From Nitrososphaeria archaeon (GTDB lineage: Archaea; Thermoproteota; Nitrososphaeria; Conexivisphaerales; UBA164): DNA of 5,614 bases. Location of the stretch: positions 1 through 5,614 of the forward strand of contig JARVJW010000127.1 in assembly GCA_029775955.1 (NCBI GenBank), in the 5' to 3' direction. The notes beneath the pieces are model-generated. The model was not told the DNA's origin, ran no database searches, and worked only from the letters and a program-made list of their open reading frames with translations. The translations under genes were made by a program, and so were the position numbers. Position 1 is the first letter of the stretch. Every line of letters starts with the position of its first letter. This document shows positions 1 to 5,485 of the stretch, piece by piece.

Positions 1-35
1 AGAACCCCTAGGCCCTCTACTAGTTAATCCTAGAT

Positions 36-317
36 TTAAATGCGATGCATGAACTTAAAAATATCCTCATGTTGAGCAAGCACTTGTACATCTAGTTCTT
101 TTGCTTTTTTATTTAACTCTGCTTGAAGAAGTTCTATGCTTATTTTTTCAAGATTTAGCTCAGCCAGTATTACCATGACGAACAATTCATGCATTTGTGT
201 TGAAGTAAGGTCTATTATATTGGCTCCATTTTCAGAAAGAACTGAGGATATACCCGCAACAATTCCTATTCTATCTTTTCCAATTACAGTAATTATAACC
301 CTTTCACTTTTTACCAT
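36..317 (-). CDS. ACT-domain protein, UPF0237 type (putative small-ligand sensor)
   Basis: A 93-residue protein made of a single ACT domain, the usual length for the UPF0237 family. ACT domains are beta-alpha-beta-beta-alpha-beta folds that dimerise and bind small ligands, often amino acids. The diagnostic N-terminal stretch is present: strand RVIITVIG (6-13), then GKDRIGIVAGI (13-23) leading into helix 1, then GANIIDLTSTQ (31-41). A second beta-alpha-beta half follows (FVMVILAEL 46-54, helix 60-75, VQVLAQ 78-83). There is no enzyme domain attached, so it is probably a stand-alone regulatory or ligand-binding subunit; the ligand cannot be read from sequence. The start is ATG at 317, with a TATA-like box 24-31 nt upstream, which suggests a leaderless message. 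It lies 78 bp downstream of kdpC on the same strand, so it may be independently transcribed. The family call is firm; the function is unknown. Confidence 0.9.
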   Translation of the reverse strand: MVKSERVIITVIGKDRIGIVAGISSVLSENGANIIDLTSTQMHELFVMVILAELNLEKISIELLQAELNKKAKELDVQVLAQHEDIFKFMHRI

Positions 318-340
318 AATAAAGGGTAAAAACCTCTAGC

Positions 341-348
341 ATTTTAAG
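341..348 (-). promoter_or_regulatory. TATA-like box of the ACT-domain gene
   Basis: On the minus strand CTTAAAAT is centred about 27 nt upstream of the ATG at 317. That is the archaeal TATA-to-start-site distance, so transcription would begin at or next to the start codon. Just upstream is ATAAATAA, a possible alternative box with a start site about 10 nt earlier. The gap between kdpC and this gene is A/T-rich and contains minus-strand T runs at about 373-354, which could also act as a weak kdpC terminator. Confidence 0.4.
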
Positions 349-395
349 TTATTTATGAAAAGTTTTGAAAAACGAGTGAATTTATATGAGTGTCA

Positions 396-848
396 TTATC
401 GGTTTAGAGCCTGAATCACATACACTCTATATTTAGAGTTTTGTGAATAGTATTGTAATAGGTCATAATTCAGTTTATTTACGTTAATCACAGGCCTTAT
501 AAATATCCGCGACCACAAATCAATGTTTTTATTTATAATGTTGTCTAGGACAGTTAATGGCACGCCAGCAGTCTTGTTTATGGACAATGCTTCAGCATAA
601 GCACGCTCTACACTTATGTAAGGATCATAATAGGAATTGTTTGTGCTAAAAAAGGCTGTCGAATCAAAGTTAATATACAGAAGCATGGACCCTATAGTTC
701 TGTTATCAAACACAAATGGCTCACCATTTGCCTGATATGGCATTGATACCTGACCTATGCCATATATAAGAAGTGGATATCCAAGTCCAAATATTAGAAA
801 AAGTATAAACGCAACTTTAAGGCCATCAGTAACAAATTTAATCTGCAA
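396..848 (-). CDS. kdpC: Potassium-transporting ATPase KdpC subunit (short form)
   Basis: KdpC is the single-span subunit of the high-affinity KdpFABC K+ pump. It sits beside the KdpA channel and KdpB P-type ATPase and acts as a catalytic chaperone that improves ATP binding. Family signatures appear in order: one membrane span with GLGYPLL (about 11-32, 21-27), GQ followed by P-QANG (32-42), GSMLL (53-57), FDSTAFF (61-67), DPYISVERA (75-83), GVPLTVLDNII (95-105) and the C-terminal PVINVNKLN (119-127). At 150 residues it is clearly shorter than the roughly 190 of bacterial KdpC; the loss falls in the extracytoplasmic loop after the FF motif. A stop codon sits directly upstream of TTG at 848, so TTG is the first possible start. 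It overlaps the preceding phosphorylase-like gene by 11 bp, implying co-transcription and coupled translation. No kdpA or kdpB is in the window, which is unusual because kdpC normally follows kdpB. Confidence 0.87.
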   Translation of the reverse strand: MQIKFVTDGLKVAFILFLIFGLGYPLLIYGIGQVSMPYQANGEPFVFDNRTIGSMLLYINFDSTAFFSTNNSYYDPYISVERAYAEALSINKTAGVPLTVLDNIINKNIDLWSRIFIRPVINVNKLNYDLLQYYSQNSKYRVYVIQALNR

Positions 849-1497
849 TTAAGGCATCAGAAACAGAACTTTCTATATCAGTTATTATCTTTTTCGTCAG
901 ATTTTTACCTGAATTTGGAATTATAACGCACGCAGATTCAAACCCTCTTATTTGAGATAAAGCATAAAGAACAGCGCAGTGCATTTCAGCACATATAAAC
1001 TTTAATTTGCCTGGTTTTTTATAATTCAATACATCTACAGTCAAAGTTGGGCCAATTATGTGCTTTACTTTATGCTTAGTAAAAGCGATGTCTAGCCCCA
1101 TGAGTAATTTAAAGGAGGGGACTGCGGATAGGACAACTTTTTGTGATGTTACATACTCACCTATTGTGCCGCCTTCAGAATAAGACGCAGAAGATGATAT
1201 TATAGCGTTAAAACCTTTTTTGTAACTTAAAATAGCATTTTCTAAAGTGATAATTTTTTTAACGCCAAGTTGTGCAAGTTCTTCAAAGGCTATAGATTCG
1301 GAGGCTCCCCCAATCCCATGATAAATGGCAGAAACCGGAACCCCATCATACGAACCAGTATATAAGAAGAACCCCCTATTGTCATTTACCAGCCTTCCCT
1401 GAAAAAGCTCTGATAACTGCTTAACTATATCTATATTTCCAGAAGCTATAACCATCTTAGCTACACTATCGTGATCGGCTTTAATGTGTAATGGCAT
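838..1497 (-). CDS. Nucleoside-phosphorylase-like protein (PNP/UDP family), probably altered active site
   Basis: A 219-residue protein of the purine-nucleoside/uridine phosphorylase fold, a little shorter than the usual 230-260. Support comes from GSYDGVPVSAIYHGIGGAS (48-66, the G-y-G-P-vsv-tGmG element), AFEELAQLGVKKII (70-83), FNAIISSSASYSEGG (96-110) and AEMHCAVLYALSQIRG (170-185, the EMEsAaly element). Several residues expected for catalysis are absent. The N-terminal G-D-x-x-R phosphate loop reads SGNIDI (19-24); the second phosphate loop, usually I-R-x-G-t-x-G, reads IITLENAIL (82-90); and the ribose-binding Glu of MExA is His (EMHCA, 171-175). It may therefore bind nucleosides without cleaving them, or do different chemistry (inference). 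The start is ATG at 1497, with a TATA-like box centred about 26 nt upstream, so the message is probably leaderless. Its end overlaps kdpC. Confidence 0.75.
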   Translation of the reverse strand: MPLHIKADHDSVAKMVIASGNIDIVKQLSELFQGRLVNDNRGFFLYTGSYDGVPVSAIYHGIGGASESIAFEELAQLGVKKIITLENAILSYKKGFNAIISSSASYSEGGTIGEYVTSQKVVLSAVPSFKLLMGLDIAFTKHKVKHIIGPTLTVDVLNYKKPGKLKFICAEMHCAVLYALSQIRGFESACVIIPNSGKNLTKKIITDIESSVSDALIAD

Positions 1498-1518
1498 AAT
1501 TGCAATTATACAACCATA

Positions 1519-1526
1519 ATAATAAA
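1519..1526 (-). promoter_or_regulatory. TATA-like box upstream of the phosphorylase-like gene and kdpC
   Basis: The minus strand reads TTTATTAT, in an A/T tract, centred about 26 nt before the ATG at 1497. This fits a leaderless archaeal promoter driving the phosphorylase-like gene and kdpC. The insertion-sequence end at 1541 lies about 15 bp upstream of the box, so the core promoter appears intact while any further upstream control DNA has been displaced. Confidence 0.45.
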
Positions 1527-1540
1527 TATTTACGAATAGT

Positions 1541-1555
1541 CCAGTAGTTCCGCAA
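1541..1555 (+). repeat. Left terminal inverted repeat
   Basis: CCAGTAGTTCCGCAA, matching the right end in 15 of 15 positions. Pairing breaks at the 16th base and at the first base outside, which sets the element tip at 1541. Confidence 0.9.
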
Positions 1556-1595
1556 CATTTCTTTTAGAGCAATTTATTTAGGATTTCATTGGCTT

Positions 1596-2438
1596 ATGCA
1601 TTTTAGTAATGAACAAACCAATGAGGCCCAAAAGAACAAGTTATCCTCTAAAGCCACATATCAGAACTTTGTCATACCATTCCAAATATATAATTGAGAG
1701 CATAATAAGGTCAGTCAACAATACAATCTTAACTGACTCAAAAGCACTGATGTTCCCCCTTCTGATTCTTCGCAGGCTTGAATTATGCTGTAAGCGCATT
1801 AACATGAAGCATTATGGGAAGGATGGCAATAGACTACACGGAGACACGGTAAGATCTACAAATATGTAACAAGGGGCAAGATAAATACCGACAAATTTTA
1901 CACGATAAGCGCTATTGGCAAGGTTAACGCCCTTCCAGTTACCAGGCTCAATGTGTAATTGCTTAAGCCTCTGTTGTTCCTCATGGGCAGAGGGTTCTTC
2001 ACCATTGAAAGTTGCTGGAAGGGTCATAAGGCAATATATGAATGGTGGGTTGCTTACTGTAATTGATTACATCAAAGATGGATTGCAAGAATGATGACAA
2101 GCCTGAGGACAAGTATATGGCATTTGCTACAAAATTTTGATAATGCTGAACTAGCGTGATTACCGAAGAGCACAAGTGGGGCAAGATGTAGAGAATATGG
2201 GTTTAAGGCCATCAAGCAGGAATTTTGTTGTAAGGGTTGTTTACTTGCAATAATCTGTACAACGCTTGTCCCAGAAATCACAGCATGAGAATGCATATGA
2301 ATTCAGGCGTGCAGTTGAAAGGCGATAAGGGAAGGACCCACAACCAAATGACAGTGTACGATGGGGCTTAGCTGGAGCTAAATGGTTAAACCTTGCATTT
2401 TTTAGTTTAGCATGTTTTCCATACAAAGTTTATCTAGT
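1596..2438 (+). pseudogene. Transposase remnant, DDE type, multiple stops and frameshifts
   Basis: The best candidate start is ATG at 1596 (MHFSNEQTNEAQKN...). This frame continues, with several in-frame stops, through IYKYVTRGKINTDKFYTIS (about 1851-1907) to LLFLMGRGFFTIES (about 1971-2012). The latter resembles the conserved L-x-D-R-G-F-F block around the second catalytic Asp of IS4-type transposases; here the Asp codon would be GGC (Gly) at 1986-1988. The frame then shifts repeatedly: VIDYIKDGLQE (from 2059), NDDKPEDKYMAFATKF (2090-2140) and EYGFKAIKQEF (about 2190-2225). The last piece loosely fits the Y-x2-R-x3-E motif with Glu replaced by Gln. A further piece, VRWGLAGAKWLNLAFF, lies near 2362-2409. 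The endpoints are approximate. An 86-codon open frame starting at 1609 is a chance frame within it. The protein is dead; IS4-superfamily membership is inferred from short motifs only. Confidence 0.65.
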
Positions 2439-2458
2439 TAGAGGTAAAACATTACTAC

Positions 2459-2473
2459 TTGCGGAACTACTGG
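2459..2473 (-). repeat. Right terminal inverted repeat
   Basis: TTGCGGAACTACTGG, the exact reverse complement of the left end at 1541-1555. It marks the right tip of the 933-bp element. Confidence 0.9.
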
Positions 2474-2694
2474 TAAAGGAGTAATGCCTACAAACTCAGT
2501 GACGTAACAAAAATATTCAAGATAGGGGCTCATTATTGATAAGATTCGAATGCTGTAATAATGAATGTAAATCTAATTAAAGTAGGGGGGTGCTCCAGAA
2601 TTTATGTCTGTGAAGTGCTATCGTGAACTCGGAAGTCTACTGCTTATCACTCCGTGAATCAGGAACCTCTAGGGTGGAGAGGGCATCAGAGTAC
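2474..2694 (+). other. Gene-free spacer, possibly holding the 3' end of another tnpB element
   Basis: I see no intact gene here. The first half (2474-2580) is A/T-rich and featureless. From about 2585 the composition becomes G-rich. Positions 2619-2708 read openly on the plus strand as VNSEVYCLSLRESGTSR followed by VERASEYLHRVKP and a stop. The nucleotide run AACCTCTAGGGTGGAGAGGG near 2664-2683 forms a 5-bp stem (CCTCT 2666-2670 with AGAGG 2678-2682). That C-rich/G-rich arrangement, followed by GCATCAGA, resembles the 3' end of tnpB genes in IS200/IS605-type elements, where coding tail, omega-RNA scaffold and right end overlap. The resemblance is by memory and weak. It runs into the thiL stop codon. 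Confidence 0.3.
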
Positions 2695-3645
2695 CTACAC
2701 CGTGTGAAACCCTAAATTAATCCACCCAACCTTTGGAATAATATTTAGTTTTTGGCCTTCCCTAAAAAACACAGAGGGCTCCCCATTAACTACATGGCCT
2801 ATTTTATGTATAACGGTTAGATTCTTTTTTGCTAATTTTTCTATAAAGGTCGCATTATTTTGTCCTACTGTAAGCACCATCTGATATTCTTCACCACCAA
2901 ACATCACATCATTATAAACATTTCTTTTCGAATAAACTAGCATCTTATAAATTGTTTCCGATAATGGAAGTTTGTCTATTATAAAAGATTTATTACTTTG
3001 AAAGGCCATCTCATTTAATGTATAAGCTAAACCATCGCTTGAGTCCATGGAAGAATTTATATAACCGCTTTCTATTGCCTCTACAGCAAATTTGTATGGT
3101 GGCTCTACATTATAAACTTGCTTGAGTGCTAGCCTCTTAATTCTGGCATCAATGTGTTGATGCAAAAGAATATGATCTAATCCGGCTTTGGTAAGGCCAA
3201 ATTCACCTGTAGCATATATAATATCTCCCTCTTTGGCTCCCCCGCGGGTCACCTGGTTCTTATATGTGCCAAGTAAAAAACAATCTACAATTAAATCGGA
3301 TGACTCGTTGACATCTCCACCAACCAATTTGAACCCATACTTTTTTGCTGCGTATTTAGTTCCATTTATTATATCTTTTATGTTTTTATCGGATAAATTT
3401 TTCGAAAACGCATAGGAAAGTAACCCATAGGTAGGTCGCACCCCCTTTACTCCAAAATCTGAGATTGCAGAAGCAATGGCCTTTTTTCCTATCTGAAAAA
3501 AAGTAATGCCCGGGGGTGCATCAGTGCTGCCCACCAGCATGTCAACTTTTAAAGCGGTTTTGTCTGGAAGGTAAGCAACATCGTCATCTAATTTACTATA
3601 TTTAAAAGCACTCCGTATGTAGTTTATGATTTCTATTTCGTTCAA
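2695..3645 (-). CDS. thiL: Thiamine-monophosphate kinase
   Basis: ThiL phosphorylates thiamine monophosphate with ATP to give thiamine diphosphate, the active cofactor, in the cytosol. It belongs to the AIRS/PurM-like ATP-binding fold. At 316 residues it has normal family length. Motifs in order: DDDVAYL (20-26, the metal-binding GDDAA loop, with Asp for Gly), VDMLV (34-38), IGKKAIASAISDFGVKG (52-68, the G-x-KA-x-x-x-x-SD element), LVGGDVNES (107-115), R-GAKEGDIIYATGEFG (134-150), MDSSDGL (200-206), FGGEEYQMVL (249-258) and a closing VGW (306-308). All expected Asp/Glu metal ligands appear present. The only sensible start is TTG at 3645, 3 nt after the DUF655 stop; no clear ribosome-binding site is visible, so translation is probably coupled. 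The last residues (LGFHTV) and the stop abut probable insertion-element debris, so the C-terminal tip may be altered. Confidence 0.95.
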   Translation of the reverse strand: MNEIEIINYIRSAFKYSKLDDDVAYLPDKTALKVDMLVGSTDAPPGITFFQIGKKAIASAISDFGVKGVRPTYGLLSYAFSKNLSDKNIKDIINGTKYAAKKYGFKLVGGDVNESSDLIVDCFLLGTYKNQVTRGGAKEGDIIYATGEFGLTKAGLDHILLHQHIDARIKRLALKQVYNVEPPYKFAVEAIESGYINSSMDSSDGLAYTLNEMAFQSNKSFIIDKLPLSETIYKMLVYSKRNVYNDVMFGGEEYQMVLTVGQNNATFIEKLAKKNLTVIHKIGHVVNGEPSVFFREGQKLNIIPKVGWINLGFHTV

Positions 3646-3648
3646 CGC

Positions 3649-4209
3649 TTATATTTGCTTTACAAATAAATATATCTGTTGATTTCCTTTTATTTCATCC
3701 ATTATTCTCTCAGTTAATCTTTTTGCAGGGTCCTTAAGGCCAACCCTTTCTTGTATATCTTTAAAGTCTGTGAATGGCCTTTTTTCTTTTTCCCTTATTA
3801 TTTCTAACATTAATGTTTTACCTATACCCGGTATTAACTCAAGAGCATTTAGCCTAGGGGTTATAGGTACAGACTGGTTAAAGAAGTTTACAAAGTTTTT
3901 TTGATTATCATTTATAATCGTTTCTATTGCTTGTTGCAAAATGTTTTTAGCTACCTGTGAAAGATCATCATATTTTAATCTGCCCAACACGCTTAAAACT
4001 TTACTACGATTTTCTTTACTAATGTTAATTTTTTCCATTATAACAAAGCTAGAACCCGGAACCGCCAAAAGCTCAAGTAACATAAAATAATCAACACCAA
4101 TAGTTTCTAATATTGTCCCATTTTTGTTTTTTAATGTTTTAGCTTGAGCATTTAACCTAAAATCTAGAACATACACTAACCTTTCGTACTTTTTTTGTTG
4201 ACTGAGCAA
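3649..4209 (-). CDS. DUF655 / COG1491 archaeal putative RNA-binding protein
   Basis: A 186-residue archaeal protein of the DUF655 family, annotated in general as predicted nucleic-acid binding. The N-terminal half carries YERLVYVLDFRLN (8-20), opening a small beta-rich OB-like region to about residue 63 (YFMLLELLAV, SSFVIMEKINI). A helical stretch follows at 66-112. The C-terminal half begins with PRLNALELIPGIGKTLMLEI (118-137), a helix-hairpin-helix whose IPGIGK hairpin is the usual DNA/RNA backbone-binding turn. A second HhH-like helix pair follows, FTDFKDIQERVGLKDPAKRL (146-165). In many archaea this gene lies between rpoF/L21e genes and ksgA, hinting at ribosome biogenesis; here those neighbours are missing and thiL follows. 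The start is TTG at 4209, about 27 nt below a TATA-like box. ATG codons at 4216 and 4234 are out of frame. Confidence 0.9.
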   Translation of the reverse strand: MLSQQKKYERLVYVLDFRLNAQAKTLKNKNGTILETIGVDYFMLLELLAVPGSSFVIMEKINISKENRSKVLSVLGRLKYDDLSQVAKNILQQAIETIINDNQKNFVNFFNQSVPITPRLNALELIPGIGKTLMLEIIREKEKRPFTDFKDIQERVGLKDPAKRLTERIMDEIKGNQQIYLFVKQI

Positions 4210-4232
4210 TCTGCATACTATATTTTGCTGCC

Positions 4233-4253
4233 ATTATAAAAGCTTAGCTTTTA
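4233..4253 (-). promoter_or_regulatory. Promoter of the DUF655-thiL unit with overlapping palindrome
   Basis: The minus strand reads TTTTATAAT at 4241-4233, centred about 27 nt before the TTG start at 4209, so the message should be leaderless. A 7-bp inverted repeat, TAAAAGC-TTA-GCTTTTA (4237-4253), covers the upstream half of the TATA box and the adjacent B-recognition position. A dimeric regulator bound there would block TBP/TFB, but no regulator is identified and short A/T-rich palindromes arise by chance. Confidence 0.5.
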
Positions 4254-4344
4254 CTGGAGTTAGCAAGAAAGCATTGGCTTTAGTTAATTGATAGGCATAA
4301 GTGGATAGTCATTAGTTGTTAAGGTGGCATAGCCGTTTCTGAAA

Positions 4345-4364
4345 GGTTATAATTTCTTATAACC
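4345..4364 (-). repeat. Perfect hairpin at the right end of the tnpB element
   Basis: GGTTATAA (4345-4352) and TTATAACC (4357-4364) pair perfectly across a 4-nt loop. Outside it, CTGAAAGG (4339-4346) can pair with CCTTTTCAG (4382-4390) with one bulged base, giving an alternative larger fold. It lies about 80 nt past the last readable tnpB codons in the minus direction. That is where IS200/IS605 elements carry a subterminal right-end hairpin and where the omega-RNA scaffold ends. An intrinsic terminator is less likely, as no long U run follows on either strand. Confidence 0.55.
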
Positions 4365-4443
4365 ATCATTCGGAACGTTGACCTTTTCAGTCAAGCCCGC
4401 TCGGCCACTTTAGGCTCATGGCCGGTGTACAGGTATTCATCCT

Positions 4444-5463
4444 TCAAAGAAGGCCATCCGCACTCACGGGTAGCCGCAGGGTTATGGCAAGTGAGGCCAG
4501 CCTATTGGTCAATGTCACAGGTTTCGCATTTCGACATCAAGCAGTCAGCTTATCACCACAGACAGGACACTCTGAAGTCCCTCTTGGGTTCACATAAACT
4601 GTCTTGAATGAGGACTTGTATTCAATCATTTTTGGTAAAGCCTTTCATTTGTTCAACTTTGTCCTGAACTTCCTGTTGTTTCCACTAGTCCAAGTCTTCA
4701 AAGACAAATGACGTGCCTGGGTTTTCCTTCACAGCAGCAAGGCATCATTGACGCGGTTCTTCTGCCTACCTCTGGCCTGGCGCAGTTTCCTGTACTTCTC
4801 TTTATTGTGCTTCTGCAGGCTCTCCTCCCTGAGTCGTTCTGTATGTGCGCTATGTTAGAAATGCTCTGTGTATAAGTTCCTTTCAGCGCAGCCTGCCATC
4901 ACCCAGCAAACGTGGAATCTATCGTGAAGTCCTGCGCCACGAAGCTAGGCTCCTTTCCTTTTTCGATATGGTGAAAGTTATGCATACAAAATTGTCAGTC
5001 AACAAGGCTCTAAGCTTTGCCCTTGCTGTATGCCAGGAAGTGCTTGTTCTCAGTGTTTATTGGGACGTAAGCGTAATGCCCGGGCTGGAGCGTTACCCTC
5101 ACTTTGTCACCTTGAACATCTAGCTATCAATCCTCATTTCAAGCTTCTTCACAACAGGTATCCTCAGCTAGCCATGATGGTTCTTCTTGTATTATCAGGC
5201 AACGGCAGAAACGGGGTTGAGGTGGTGAATCGCATAATCGTAGTTTGACACGAACCACGGCTTGACCTCAATGCAATTGGCGAAGGTATCCTATTGCAAT
5301 ATGTATAGCCATTTCATAGGCGACTTCAATAGCATATCTTATCGCGTTCTGCATGTCCGTGAGGTACTTCCTCCTGTGGCTCGTAGCGCCTGACAATTGT
5401 CCTCCCTAGATTTCCATGGATGGCTCATGGCTTTATCACCTTCAGTATTTCCTTTATCTTCAT
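4444..5463 (-). pseudogene. tnpB: tnpB (RNA-guided nuclease family) pseudogene, many frameshifts and stops
   Basis: Recognisable TnpB pieces run in order across all three minus frames. TIVRRYEP (about 5400) precedes RRKYLTDMQNAIRYAIEVAY (about 5375-5316) and VKPWFVSNYDYAIHHLNPVS (5266-5207), the N-terminal region. DVQGDKVRVTLQPGHYAYVP (from 5120) matches the OB/wedge-like part. PSFVAQDFTIDSTFAG (4949-4902) is RuvC-I, with its Asp at 4931-4929. EKYRKLRQARGRQKNRVNDA (about 4800-4741) is the basic bridge-like helix. AAVKENPGTSFVFEDL (4738-4691) is RuvC-II, with Glu at 4699-4697. VYVNPRGTSECPVCGDKL (from about 4599) and KCETCD (from about 4531) give the C-x2-C pairs of the zinc ribbon. RLASLAITLR fits RuvC-III, where the usual DR-x-x-A has lost its Asp (TNRLAS). 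At least five frame changes and several stops make it non-functional. The start could be ATG at 5463 or ATG at 5428; the end is approximate. Confidence 0.85.
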
Positions 5464-5477
5464 ATATATTATAGCTA

Positions 5478-5485
5478 CTTATAAA
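5478..5485 (-). promoter_or_regulatory. TATA-like box upstream of the tnpB pseudogene
   Basis: The minus strand has TTTATAAG, close to the archaeal consensus. A start site would fall near 5455, after the ATG at 5463 but about 27 nt before the ATG at 5428. The latter is preceded by a Shine-Dalgarno-like GGTGA at 5440-5436, which favours 5428 as the original tnpB start with a short leader. Confidence 0.4.

Larger units (their letters stand above)
1541..2473 (+). mobile_element. Decayed DDE insertion sequence (IS4-superfamily-like), 933 bp
   Basis: The boundaries come from perfect 15-bp terminal inverted repeats: the left end CCAGTAGTTCCGCAA is exactly complemented at 2459-2473. Between them lies a plus-strand transposase-like sequence broken by stops and frameshifts, with base composition unlike the A+T-rich flanking genes. 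No target-site duplication is visible: the left flank reads GAATAGT and the right flank TAAAGGA. It could be an old insertion, or one rearranged since arrival. The family is inferred from transposase fragments and is less certain than the element itself. Confidence 0.8.

Noticed and set aside
2..52. Plus-strand 16-codon frame (EPLGPLLVNPRFKCDA) at the left edge
   Set aside because: It could be the tail of a convergent gene overlapping the ACT-domain gene, but it is too short to support without the sequence to the left.
136..339. 67-codon plus-strand frame opposite the ACT-domain gene
   Set aside because: It is a reverse-strand shadow of a well-supported conserved gene.
1609..1869. 86-codon plus-strand open frame (MNKPMRPKRTS...)
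   Set aside because: It lies inside the decayed insertion sequence, has no recognisable domain, and competes with the frame starting at 1596 that joins transposase-like motifs downstream.
1812..2426. Minus-strand open frames of 61-74 codons across the insertion sequence
   Set aside because: They are antisense to the transposase remnant, mutually overlapping, lack motifs and have no promoter or ribosome-binding context.
1532..2482. Target-site duplication around the 933-bp element
   Set aside because: The immediate flanks (GAATAGT and TAAAGGA) do not match in any convincing direct repeat.
3188..3415. 75-codon plus-strand frame inside thiL
   Set aside because: It is antisense to conserved ThiL motifs.
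4280..4345. Possible tRNA-like sequence upstream of the DUF655 gene
   Set aside because: No acceptor, anticodon or T-arm pairing and no GTTC-type T-loop motif could be assembled.
4345..4364. Hairpin as an intrinsic terminator
   Set aside because: No T run follows the stem on either strand, archaea seldom use such terminators, and its position fits an IS200/IS605 right end better.
4425..5248. Plus-strand open frames of 60-92 codons across the tnpB block
   Set aside because: They are antisense to clear TnpB fragments (zinc ribbon, RuvC-I/II) and carry no motif of their own.
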